A stretch of 64,000 bases of DNA, taken from positions 196,123,706 through 196,187,705 of the forward strand of contig JASEVX010000001.1 of NCBI GenBank assembly GCA_031761405.1, written 5' to 3'. This document shows positions 54,155 through 63,851 of this stretch, one piece after another (the first letter of the stretch is position 1; every line of letters starts with the position of its first letter). The stretch comes from Serripes groenlandicus. Lineage: Eukaryota; Mollusca; Bivalvia; Cardiida; Cardiidae. Made by a program: the position numbers and the translations under genes. The notes under the pieces are model-generated. The model did not search any database and was not told where the DNA came from. It was given only the letters and a program-made list of their open reading frames with translations.

Positions 54155-54377
54155 TTAACCCTTTCCCTCATACAACAATTCTGCAGCAGACAACTTTGAA
54201 CGTATTTTGTCAAAAAATAGAAAATCTCCATAATTGAACGGATGACAAAAAGTGGAAAACATTGTGGCAAAAGTAAAAATTGCACGTTTTGTGCAATTTC
54301 TTCTTTTGTCACTATGTTTTCAAAAAGCCGTCTGCTGCAGAGGCGTCAGAAAGCGTCTATATGAGGGAAAGGGTTAA
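54155..54377. mobile_element. TTAA MITE, well preserved, reverse orientation
   Basis: TTAACCCTTTCCCTCATACA with ACAATTCTGCAGCAGAC at the left. GAGGCGTCAGAAAGCGTCTA and TATGAGGGAAAGGGTTAA at the right. It is the mirror of 53391-53619, so the family has two distinguishable ends inserted in both orientations. Confidence 0.86.
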
Positions 54378-54462
54378 GCACAGGTTGGACTTTATTTACG
54401 AAAAGTGTTTCAAGCATGAACAGATGGACAGACAGAGAGATGACTGAAAAATGATCTGTGAA

Positions 54463-54684
54463 CACTTTCCCACATGATGACTAATTGGCAGTAGACGAAA
54501 CAGAAATGTTGAAAGTATGGTAAACCTTTGTAAATGAAAGTTTAAACATTGAATAGAGTTGAAAACATTGTGGAAAAAAGGAGAAATTGCTCATCATGTG
54601 CAACTTCTCCTATTGCCAAAATGTATTGCAAATATAGTCTGCTGCAAAAGAATCAGAAAGAGTCTATATGTGGGAAAGGGATAA
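54463..54684. mobile_element. TTAA MITE
   Basis: ACACTTTCCCACATGATGAC, GGCAGTAGACGAAAC; centre GGAGAAATTGCTCATCATGT / GCAACTTCTCC; right GTCTATATGTGGGAAAGGGA + TAA. Confidence 0.76.
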
Positions 54685-54748
54685 GTGAGAACCTTCTAAG
54701 GCAGGAGGAGATGTATAAATATTGCTGAAAAGACTGAATGATGGATTA

Positions 54749-54925
54749 TTTATTTATTTATTTATTGGTGTTTTACGCCGCTTTCAACAATATTTCAGTT
54801 ATATCCCGGCGACAGTTCACTTATTCATGATCCCTGGGTAAACAAACCAGTACTAGGCTAGAAAATGTGCCTTGCCCAAGTGCACTCCACCATGACCGTA
54901 GTGCCGCGACTGGGGATCTGATTGA
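54749..54925 (-). mobile_element. SINE with (TAAA)n tail
   Basis: The minus strand reads GATCCCCAGTCGCGGCACTA, CGGTCATGGTGGAGTGCACT, TGGGCAAGGCACATTTTCTA, GCCTAGTACTGGTTTGTTTA, CCCAGGGATCATGAATAAGT, GAACTGTCGCCGGGATATAA and TTGTTGAAAGCGGCGTAAAA, then an AATAAATAAATAAA tail. Best copy of the 3' half of this SINE family. Confidence 0.82.
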
Positions 54926-55186
54926 TGGAAATTGTTCCCCAAATTACTTTTAACATTAGGAACTGGAACAAAAACAAACCATTGTCTGACATAAATGACC
55001 TTTGGCACCTCTGCTGCCGAGTAATTGTGAAAATGTTGTGGAGAAAGGAGAATTGACAGCATATTTTATTCTCTATTAACCAAATTTTAAGTTTTAAGAC
55101 ATAATTTTTTCCCCTCAGATAAGAATTCGAAAGATAGAGTCCCAGACAAAAAAGTATGATTGATTTGAAATCATAAAGTATATATA

Positions 55187-55416
55187 TTATCCCTTTCCCT
55201 CATACAACAATTCTGCAGCAGACGACTTTTAACATATTTTGTCAAAAAATAGAAAATCTCTATAATTGAATGGATAACCCAAGACTAAAAGTGGAAAACA
55301 TTGTGGCAAAAGGAGAAATTGCTCGTTTTGAGCCATTTCTTCTTTTATCACTATGTTTACAAAAAGCTGTCTGCTGCAGAGGCGTCAGAAAGCGCCTATA
55401 TGAGGGAAAGGGTTAA
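55187..55416. mobile_element. TTAA MITE, well preserved
   Basis: TTATCCCTTTCCCTCATACA to CTATATGAGGGAAAGGGTTA + A, same orientation as 54155-54377. Centre GAGAAATTGCTCGTTTTGAG / CCATTTCTTC. Confidence 0.84.
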
Positions 55417-55570
55417 GCACATATAATTTAACCGTGGTTAACAAAAATGTAGGCACAGAGGCAATGTGGTCCCACAAATGATCAAATTAGGTAGATCCTT
55501 TCAGCTGATAGAACAAATAGATCCAATAAATAAATAAATATAATAACATAACATGTATTATGGTCTGTGA

Positions 55571-57075
55571 AACAAGAGGGCCATGAGGCCCTGGAATCGC
55601 TCACCTGAGAATGGGCTATTTAAGACTTAACTCTTTCAGCGCCAATGGCAATATCATCAAGACAAACTTTCTCACAAAAAGTCAAAAATGCGATCTAGTA
55701 GTGTTAACTAGATTGTTCTACAATTTGGCCTAGTGACTTAGTTGTTGACCTTACCTGACCATATTCGATCTTGGCCTAGATATTACTAAGACAAACCTTC
55801 TGACAAAGTTTCAACTTGCTCAAGCCAAAAATGTGGCTTCCGGAGTGTTAACAAGATTTTCCTTAAATTTGTCATAAAGACCTAGTTTTTGACCTGACAT
55901 GACCTATATTCGAACTTGGCCTAGATATCATCAGGAAAAACTTTCTGATAAAGTTTCAACATGCTCAAGTTCAAAATGTGGTTTCAAGAGTGTTAACAAG
56001 ATTTTCCCTAAATTTGGCCTAGTGACCTAGCTTTTGACCCGATATGACCTATATTTGAACTTGGCCTAGCTATCATCAAAATAAACATTCTGACAAGGTT
56101 TCAACTTGTACAAGTTAAAAATGCTACTTTCACAGTGTTAACAAGATTTTCCTTCAATTCAGCCTAGTGACCTAGTTTTTGACCTGACATGACCTATATT
56201 CAAACTTGGCCGAGATATTACTAAGACAAACATTCTGACAAAGTTTTAACATGGTCAAGCCAAACATGTGGCTTTTAGAGTGTTAACAAGATTTCTCTTA
56301 AATTTGGCCTAGTGACCTAGTTTTTGACCGGACATAACCCATATTCGAACTTGGCCTAGATATTATCAAGACAAACTTTTTGACAAAGTTTCAACATACT
56401 TAAGTTTAAAATGTGGCTTCCAGAGTGTTAACTAGATTTTCCTTCAATTTGGCCTAGTGACCTAGTTTTTGACCTGACATGACCTATATTCAAACTTGGC
56501 CTAGATATTACTTAGACAAACATTCTGACAAAGTTTCAACATGCTCAAGCCAAAAATGCGGCTTCCAGAGTATTAACAAGTTTTTCATTAAATTTGGCCT
56601 AGTGACCTAATTCTTGACCTAACATGACCCAGTTTCAAACTTGGCCTAGATATCACTAAGACAAATTTTCCAACATAGTTTCAACATGCTCAAGCTAAAA
56701 ATGTGGCTTCCAGAGTGTTAACAAGATTTTTCTTAAATTTGGCCTAGTGACCTAGTTTTTGACTGGACATGACCCATATTCAAACTTGGCCTAGATATCA
56801 TCAAGACAAACTTTCCGACAAAGTTTCAAAATGCTCAAGCTAAAAATGCGGCTTCCAGAGTTAACAATATTTCATTAAATTTGGCCTAGTGACCTAGTTT
56901 TTGACCCGACATGACACAGTTTCGAACTTGGCCGAGATTTGATGGAGATATATGTTCTGATAAACTTTCATGAAGATTGAATGCAAAATGTTGCCTCTAG
57001 AGTGTTAACAAGCAAATATTGACGACGGACGATCACAAAAACTCACAGCACTTTGTGCTCTGGTGAGCTAAAAAA
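55571..57075 (+). mobile_element. HLE-E: HLE-A-like ends with a different, ~145-bp tandem core
   Basis: 5' end AACAAGAGGGCCATGAGGCC, GGAATCGCTCACCTGAG, almost the HLE-A start. 3' end GACGACGGACGATCACAAAA + ACTCACAGCAC-TTT-GTGCTCTGGTGAGCTAAAAA (split here), the HLE-A hairpin plan. The core is unrelated: about nine units of TTGGCCTAGTGACCTAGTTT, TTGACCTGACATGACC, AACTTGGCCTAGATATCATC, AAGTTTCAACATGCTCAAGC, AATGTGGCTTCCAGAGTGTT at ~145-bp spacing. It shows that ends and core are exchangeable modules. Confidence 0.82.
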
Positions 57076-57145
57076 TGGATTATTTTCAAAATACACAGAA
57101 TAATCTGATACAGGGCACTTTTCATGCCATAGCAGAAGACAACTG

Positions 57146-57182
57146 TAACCCTTTCCTACATACAACAAATTTGCAGCAGACC
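57146..57182. mobile_element. TTAA MITE left-end fragment
   Basis: GTAACCCTTTCCTACATACA, ACAAATTTGCAGCAGAC, then cut by HLE-B-type core sequence. Confidence 0.6.
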
Positions 57183-57192
57183 ATTAGGCAAA

Positions 57193-58090
57193 AATGATGG
57201 CCATGTTTTTTGACCAATCAACATGGCTTGAAGGAATCTGATAGATGGTCTCCCAAGGAACATTTCTACAAAATTATTTGAAAATTGGCCATTAGTCGAG
57301 GGTCCATTTTGACCCCAATATCGGTGGTTTTGAGCTTACTCTCAGGCATAAGTCGAGGGTCGACTTTTTAAAAATTTCGGACCAGTGATAGCATGAAATA
57401 TTAAATTGTTACCATTTATTTTACAAAAGTTGCCATAAAAGAAGTGGAATACGCAACTGAAATAAATGTTTCATCGGACATTGTTAAAATGATCACGGTT
57501 ACGCACCATGTCGAATCGATTTTTTAAGTTTTCACTATAGCCATATACGGCAAAATAGCCCCGCCCTCTGGCGGCCATGTTTTTCGACAAATCAACATGG
57601 CTTGAAGGAATCTGATAGAGGGTCTCCCAAGGAACATTTCTACAAAAAAAATTGAAAATTGGCCAAACGCTTTCTGAGGAGAAGATTTTTTAAGTTTTCA
57701 CTTTAGCCATATAAGGCAAAATAGCCCCACCCCCTGGTGGCCATGTTTTTCGACCAATCAACATTTCTTGAAGGAATCTGATAGAGGGTCACCCAAGGAA
57801 CATTTCTACAAAATTATTTGAAAAACTTTCGGAGAAGAAGATTTTTTAAGTTTTCACTACTTTTTTATTTTGGTTGCCATGGAAACCAGAATTCTGGATG
57901 GATAAAAAAAAAAGAAGGAATTTAGGAGAGGTCATTGAGAGGATGCTTCCTATGAAGTTTCAACCAAATTGGCAAAGTGGTTAGGGAGGAGAAGTTGTTT
58001 AAAGGAAAAAGTTAACGCACGCACTCACGCACGACTGACAATTCGCCATGACATAAGCTCGACTGGCTTTCAGCAAGTGGAGCTAAAAAC
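57193..58090 (+). mobile_element. HLE-B element, 5'-truncated, with an internal replacement
   Basis: Core units from GATGGCCATGTTTTTTGACC. At 57292-57513 a ~220-bp unrelated segment (ATTAGTCGAGGGTCCATTTT ... ATGATCACGGTTACGCACCA) replaces the CTGACACTTTCGGAGGAGA part of a unit. It ends with the HLE-B arm, ACGCACGCACTCACGCACG, and GACTGGCTTTCAGCAAGTGG + AGCTAAAAA; the hairpin has one broken pair. Confidence 0.78.
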
Positions 58091-58794
58091 CAATAAAATC
58101 CTAGTCAGTCCACACGGTCTTGATTCTAAAACGTTGGTTACCCTTCGAGAAAGTCACTTACCGTGACGTAAACAAGATAGTCCAGTAATCAGACCAGTAG
58201 GTTGTGACAATCGTGTTATGTAATAATGCTCCCTTCAGTTAAAATGATAGATAATGCATTGGGTTAAAGGCTTCTTTAAAAGTGTTTGCTAATTACTAGT
58301 TGATCAGTCTTACATCTTTTTAATCGGTCCCAGTCCGGACTGAACTGCTAATTTTCAAACTGTTACAAACGATCTACGCTGTTTCAAACCATTATGCAAC
58401 ATTAGTTGCAATTTAGTCGCGATGTTCAAAAAGTCAAATGACCGGCTTGAAAATCGTAAAATGTTCTGTTCACTTTGTATTTTGCACACAAACAAATCAA
58501 AGTTTTCAGGGTCTGGTTCGATAAATGTTAGTGTTTCGTCTTAACGTGAACACGAGGGCAGTAGTGGGCATTTAAATTCTCTAAACCTGGACTCAGACAT
58601 TCCGTCGAAGCAGATTCCTTCAGTCTCAGAATGTATAAATAAGGAATCAGACAAAATAGAGTAAATAGGAAAACATTTCATCGGACCGATTGAGATTACA
58701 AAATTTTCGGAGCCCTGATGGTGGCATATGACTGTCATGAACATTTTTATTTATCAAGTTAATAAGTTGTGGCAGTATAGAGTTGAACAAATTT
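58091..58794. other. Unique stretch, possible minus-strand splice donor
   Basis: No supported coding exon. On the minus strand GTCACG|GTAAGTGAC at ~58152-58165 is a consensus donor, but no open exon with an acceptor could be matched. The 67-codon minus ORF at 58541-58744 has no recognisable motif. Confidence 0.35.
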
Positions 58795-58829
58795 GTAAGA
58801 GGATCACCAAAGGAACATTCCTATTGTAA

Positions 58830-58992
58830 GGGCCGAAAGTCTTCGTACGAAAGAGCGAAGTGTGAAAGTGAAGCGGTGCGAATGTGTTTTGTTAGAAAGG
58901 AGAACCAGCTTTGATAAAGAACGATGTGGCAAGTAAAATTGTTGTAAATCTGTACTGAAAACTAGAAAACTAGAAAGAGTTATTCAAAATTT
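58830..58992 (+). other. Possible non-coding first exon
   Basis: GGGCCGAAAGTCTTCGTACG, AAAGAGCGAAGTG... is locally CpG-rich, and the segment ends in CAAAATTTG|GTGAGTAAC, a strong donor. No ORF of note. It could be a 5' UTR exon of a plus-strand gene leaving the window, or chance. Confidence 0.22.
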
Positions 58993-59559
58993 GGTGAGTA
59001 ACTAAATCAAAGAACATAATTATAACCATTGTGCAGGCATTTATATGTTAGTTATACATCGTTGACTACAGATGATATACAAAGGTTTTCAACTTTCGTT
59101 TTCGTTCTCACGTTATTTCTGAATATTGCATCCTTACCTTTTTTTATGTCTTTTGGTAAACATGTTGTTGTAGTAGATTATTAGTTTTCTTATGCAAATA
59201 CAAATGCATGTGACCGTGTGTTTTGAGAACATGTTGTGCAGAAGTAATTTGGGTTCTAAAATACATTGTTATCGTAGAAACACGCATTTAATGCTTCATT
59301 AAGAGTTCACATAATCGTGAGGGTATAAATTAGGTACTGTCATTGCAGTCATGACACAATTTAATACCAATTGGATCTGATGATCATTTTGTGTTGTTAG
59401 AGTTTATGGAGAGTTGTTTCCCTTGTGTCATTTCTCATAGTGTGATATTGAATGTATTAAATATTTGGATCCAGTGCACAACAGTTACTGTAGTCTTACT
59501 CATTAGAGCTAGATACATAGTAGATATATCACTAATTAATTCGTGGTCATCTATGACCG

Positions 59560-60238
59560 GGATACGCATTAGCCATTGGTTATCTCTTTCTACCCCTTGC
59601 CAGTACACCTATGAAATTATGTTGAAATTTCCCAGTGGATTAGGACGAGATATCATTTGAAGTTAAACCTTCAATTTACCCCTTTTCTGATGCTGCCTGG
59701 TAACTATGTCTATAACCAATCAATATGGCTTAAATGATTATGAAGAGGGTCACTATGGGAACAAATAAGACAACACTTTCATCAGAATAGAGTTTTAAAA
59801 TGTTGTCCTTTTTTGCCCCTTTCTGATGCCGCCTCGCTCCTTTTTTTTCAACCAACTCATATGGCTTGAACAATTTACGTAGAGAGTCTCTGAAGGAACA
59901 TTTCTACTAGATAACTGAAATCGGACAAGAATTTTTAATATTGGGCATTTGACTCCCTTTCTCAGATACCGCAAAAACAAGAGTTCACCTATCTTTGAAC
60001 ATAATTAAGAAAAGGACTGCCAGAAGAAGATTCCTTTCTCTTTTTGTCCAGTGGATAAGGATGAGATGCCATCTGGTTTCTATGAATTTCAACCAATCAA
60101 TAAGATTTAAAACATGTAGATGGTCACTGAATGAACAGTTCTGCTCTTGAAATCAGACAAGCACTTTCATATGTTTTAAAATGTTATCATTTTCCCCATT
60201 TTCATCTCTACCCACTGATTGCCGTGTTTAACAAACAA
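59560..60238 (+). mobile_element. Ancient, highly diverged HLE-A/B-type core array
   Basis: Recognisable unit landmarks recur at ~59720 (AACCAATCAATATGGCTTAA, AGAGGGTCACTATGGGAAC), ~59850 (CAACCAACTCATATGGCTTG, GAAGGAACATTTCTACTAG) and ~60095 (AACCAATCAATAAGATTTAA, AGATGGTCACTGAATGAACA), with AGTGGATTAGGACGAGAT / AGTGGATAAGGATGAGAT between. Identity to the young units is far lower than between any young copies, so this is an old insertion. Confidence 0.6.
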
Positions 60239-61985
60239 CCCCTGTGAAATGTGAACCTTGAATCAAGTTTGACCATGGTTAAACATGGTCAAAACATGGT
60301 TGTCTATGTTGTTCGTTCAGACTTTGACTCTGGTCGATTATAACCATGATTGACCATGATTTGACTATGGTCTGACTGTGGTAAATGACCATGTTTTCCA
60401 GACCATGAAACAAGGTCAATCTTAAACAGTAAAAACACATTTGGTAATAAATGTTGCATTGCACAAATAGTGTCTGTTTCTTACTTAAAATACAACAATT
60501 TGAAACTCTAAGCAGTTTAGCATGCAACACCGTGAGTACGGTGTACACCTTATGTATTGTCCATGACTGACTATGATTCATGATCAAGAGTCTTTGTTTG
60601 AATATGATTCATGGTCAACAGTAATTACTAGACCCTGAATCACAGTCAAGCATAAATATTTCACATACTTAATGTGCATTGCAAAGAATAAAGAGATGTC
60701 AGAACGACATTTAATATTCTTAATGTGTTCTGTATCTGCTGTTACACTGCAAGAACTTTATAACAATTTGTTTTAAATATTAATGGTTTTATTTGGACTA
60801 AACAAAGTTTTGATAAATTGCCAAGTTAAACAAATATATCACTACAACATTTATTAAGGACACTTATAGAACACTTCTAGAACCATTTTTTTTAATAATT
60901 GCAACAACAACAACAGGAAGTTGAGATTTTAAATTTTCAAAATGGATGACAATGTGACATGTTAAAATTCTGGCAATGTTTTCACAAAACACTCTGTTAT
61001 AATGGATTTTCATCAAATATTATGTACATAGTGATTTGTAAATAACTTTTGTTCTCATTCTAATGATAGAAGCAGATAGAAAAAACATAAAATGAAGATT
61101 TACAAGCACAGAATGGATTCAGAAATGGCAATGTATTCAATTTGATTTGGAAACACTTGACAGGTAAAACTTATATTAATGAATGTTTATTCAGTGTTAT
61201 CATCTTTAGTGATATTTTACTCTTGTAATATGATTATTTTCTAGAACACTTTTAGACCTAGGCAGTTCCAGGCCCTGGCATTTTCAAATAATTTTGTAAT
61301 TTACTACAAAGTCTCGGATAACCCTTTTTACGAATTAAAAAAAAAAGATTTAATTGCCATGAACAAGGTTTTAATTTTGTGTACATGTTATTTAATGAAA
61401 CAAAATACCATGTTTTGTTCAATAAAGACCTGTAAAAGGGCTACTGAATTAATTTGGTATTATGAAACATGAATCGTGGTAATCAGGGCAGCAACAGATG
61501 ACTAATTCTATAAAACATGTCAGTCTTAGGCAATGTTATTTTGAAATGCAATGAAACATGATTTATCATGATCTTTTAAAGAACATGGTCAAACCATGGT
61601 TGAACTTGCCACAAGGCTGCATTGAAGTGGACTATGAAACATGTTTGACCATGGTAATATAAAGGACCACGAAACCTGATTTATCCTGGTCTTAAGATCA
61701 TGGTCAAACCATGGTTGACCATGGTACTAGGGCGGCCATATACCACGTGGCCTATGAATCATGTTTTACCATGGTATTTTTTTATGACCATGGACCAAGG
61801 TTAACCATGGTCTTTAAAAGAACATGGTTGACCATGGTCCCCAGGGTGGCCATATACCACGGCATGAAACATGGTCGACCATGGATTATACATGGTCATT
61901 TCGTGGTCAACCATGTTTTTAAAACATGGTCGACCTTGTTTAAAACATGGTCGACCATGTTTTGACCGCGTTCATTTCACAGGGG
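60239..61985. mobile_element. TIR element rich in ACCATGGT palindromes
   Basis: CCCCTGTGAAATG (60239-60251) and CATTTCACAGGGG (61973-61985) are perfect 13-bp inverted ends. Over ~170 bp at the left and ~430 bp at the right the sequence is a mesh of AACATGGTCAAACCATGGTT-like inverted motifs (ACCATGGT and GTCGACCAT). The middle 1 kb is AT-rich and non-coding. No target duplication identified. The superfamily is unknown. The 84-codon ORF at 61711-61965 runs through the motif repeats and is not a gene. Confidence 0.72.
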
Positions 61986-62107
61986 GATCAACATCATTCT
62001 ATTTGTAGAGAGCTATTAAATGAAAACCATTATATCACTTTTTATTTTATGCTAAATGATGAGATTCTTTGTTCTATCAGTGAAATAAAATCCATATCAC
62101 TCACTGA

Positions 62108-62304
62108 TAGTGGAAACCCGGTGTCCCGGGTTCGATCCCCAGTCGCGGCACTACGGTCATGGTGGAGTGCCCTTGGGCAAGGCACATTTTCTAGCCTAGT
62201 ACTGGTTCGTTTACCCAGGGATCATGAATAATTAAATTTAATTGCGCGCTAAATGACCTTAGCTGTCGATGCGCCATAAAACAATATACATTCATTCATT
62301 CACT
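62108..62304 (+). mobile_element. SINE with intact B box
   Basis: CCCGGGTTCGATCCCCAGTC holds a canonical B-box-like GGTTCGATCC. Then GCGGCACTACGGTCATGGTG, GAGTGCCCTTGGGCAAGGCA, CACATTTTCTAGCCTAGTAC and CCCAGGGATCATGAATAAT, with a diverged tail GATGCGCCATAAAACAATA and (CATT)n. No A box upstream, so it is 5'-truncated. Confidence 0.78.
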
Positions 62305-62580
62305 GATAGTGACTTGTAATTTGATTTCATTACCTCTAGAATAATTGGAATTTATTTTACTTAGTTTACTTTTGCTTATTTTTGTATTCGTAATTCAGTC
62401 TAAAATGTTTTGTACGGTTTTATTTGGCGTACTGATATGATAGAAATGGTGTTCTCAGTCATTTACATCACATGAATTCACAATCTCGCTTGTAACTATG
62501 CATGGTAGCCTTAATTGCACACTTTTTTCTAAAATAAAATGAGAACAAAAGATAATATAGCATATGTTTATATTTTAGAG
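62305..62580. other. AT-rich unique stretch
   Basis: Nothing recognisable. Confidence 0.35.
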
Positions 62581-62582
62581 GG

Positions 62583-62835
62583 CCAAGCCCAGGTAGCTCA
62601 GTCAGTATTCACCCGGGCTGTCAATCCAGGGGTTGTGAGATTGAACCCCAGCTTGGCTAACATTCTTTCCGTTGTTTGACAAAAATCATTGTGACAAGCG
62701 TCATTCGTCTTTCAGCAATAGGCCTACAATCTATGTGGAAAGCAGCCAGTTGGTTTGAAAGATTGTTGTGAGAAAGCCAGGAAACACATGAATAGTTGAA
62801 CTGGTCGCCATGATAAGACTGAATAATAATTTACA
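62583..62835 (+). mobile_element. tRNA-derived SINE, second family
   Basis: GCCCAGGTAGCTCAGTCAGT is an A-box-type tRNA start and GGTTGTGAGATTGAACCCC a B-box-type segment. The body is AAGCAGCCAGTTGGTTTGAA, AGATTGTTGTGAGAAAGCCA. The truncated relative is at 35232-35375. The tRNA fold is not complete enough to call a gene. Confidence 0.72.
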
Positions 62836-63375
62836 ATGGCGTTATCAATCCATCAATTAATTATATTTTGGGGTTAAATAAAATACATAAAATTTTAATG
62901 AAATAAAATAAATTTCAGCCAATTAAATCATAGAAACAGACTTTGATCAAAGAAAAGTGTTCAGAATGAGCGTAAAAAAGTGATCACAATAATTGGAGTG
63001 GCAGATCGCTTTAAGACTGGATTGGAATGTGAGCTGAGCAATTCTGATCTGATTGGATTGAATATGAATGCAATCTTTTTCAATTTCATGATGTTCTATA
63101 TGAATGAAAAATGAAATAAAAATGCCTACCTCTTTAGGTCGAACCCCAGCTTCCATAGTTATTGTAAATTCCTATTGTTCACAAACACCAATTAACACAC
63201 TAATACTGTTTGAAAATTCCAAGTGAATATTTCCCTACACAAATAAACAACTAAAATAGGTCCTTTTGAATTTAATTGCACTATTAATTTCCCCTTAAAT
63301 TTCTTTGTCTATATTCATAATGTTAGATTATAATAAGAATCCTATGTATTCACTTAAAATAAAGATAATCAAAAA
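62836..63375. other. AT-rich unique stretch
   Basis: No coding exon, RNA gene or known repeat recognised. The 69-codon minus ORF at 62947-63156 has no motif. Confidence 0.35.
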
Positions 63376-63640
63376 TTAAATTGAGTCTCTCTCCTTTTTG
63401 ACTGAATTATTTTTGTAAACATTGTGAGAAAACTAGATATTGCTTTTCTGAAACTCTATTTTTGTCTCAAAATTACCTATACATTAGTCAATATTGAGCT
63501 TTTTTCCCTCTAAGACTGAATTTTGAAGCCAGTAATATTAATAGACATCTTTTCTAAATGTTGTGAGAAAATGAGACATTACTTTACCAAAACTTTGTTT
63601 TTTATAGTGCTGAACTACATATATATTGAGTTGAAGATTC
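63376..63640. repeat. Diverged tandem duplication, ~150 bp
   Basis: ACATTGTGAGAAAACTAGAT, ATTGCTTTTCTGAAACTCTA and ATGTTGTGAGAAAATGAGAC, ATTACTTTACCAAAACTTTG are aligned halves with CTGAATT/TTTTG text before each. Confidence 0.5.
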
Positions 63641-63699
63641 CTCTCATATCAATGACAGATTTCTGGGCAGAAAAGCATATTTCACTGGATAACATGGTG

Positions 63700-63851
63700 T
63701 AGCCCTTTCCCACATACAGACGTTCATTATGAGCAATTTCTCAATTTGACAAAATATTTCCTTACAACTCCGTTCAATCATTTACAGCAACGTACCTTTC
63801 ATATTTTCTAAGTCGTCTGCTGTAATTTTGATGCATGTGGGAAAGAGTTAA
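63700..63851. mobile_element. TTAA MITE, internally deleted
   Basis: TAGCCCTTTCCCACATACAG, ACGTTCATTATGAGC at the left. AGTCGTCTGCTGTAATTTTG and ATGTGGGAAAGAGTTAA at the right. Confidence 0.74.

Noticed and set aside
58541..58744. 67-codon minus ORF as a host exon
   Set aside because: No splice sites matching the frame and no recognisable motif.
61711..61965. 84-codon ORF
   Set aside because: Composed of ACCATGG motif repeats of a transposon end.
62583..62660. tRNA gene
   Set aside because: A- and B-box-like text is present, but the cloverleaf is imperfect and the downstream body matches another SINE copy at 35.2 kb.
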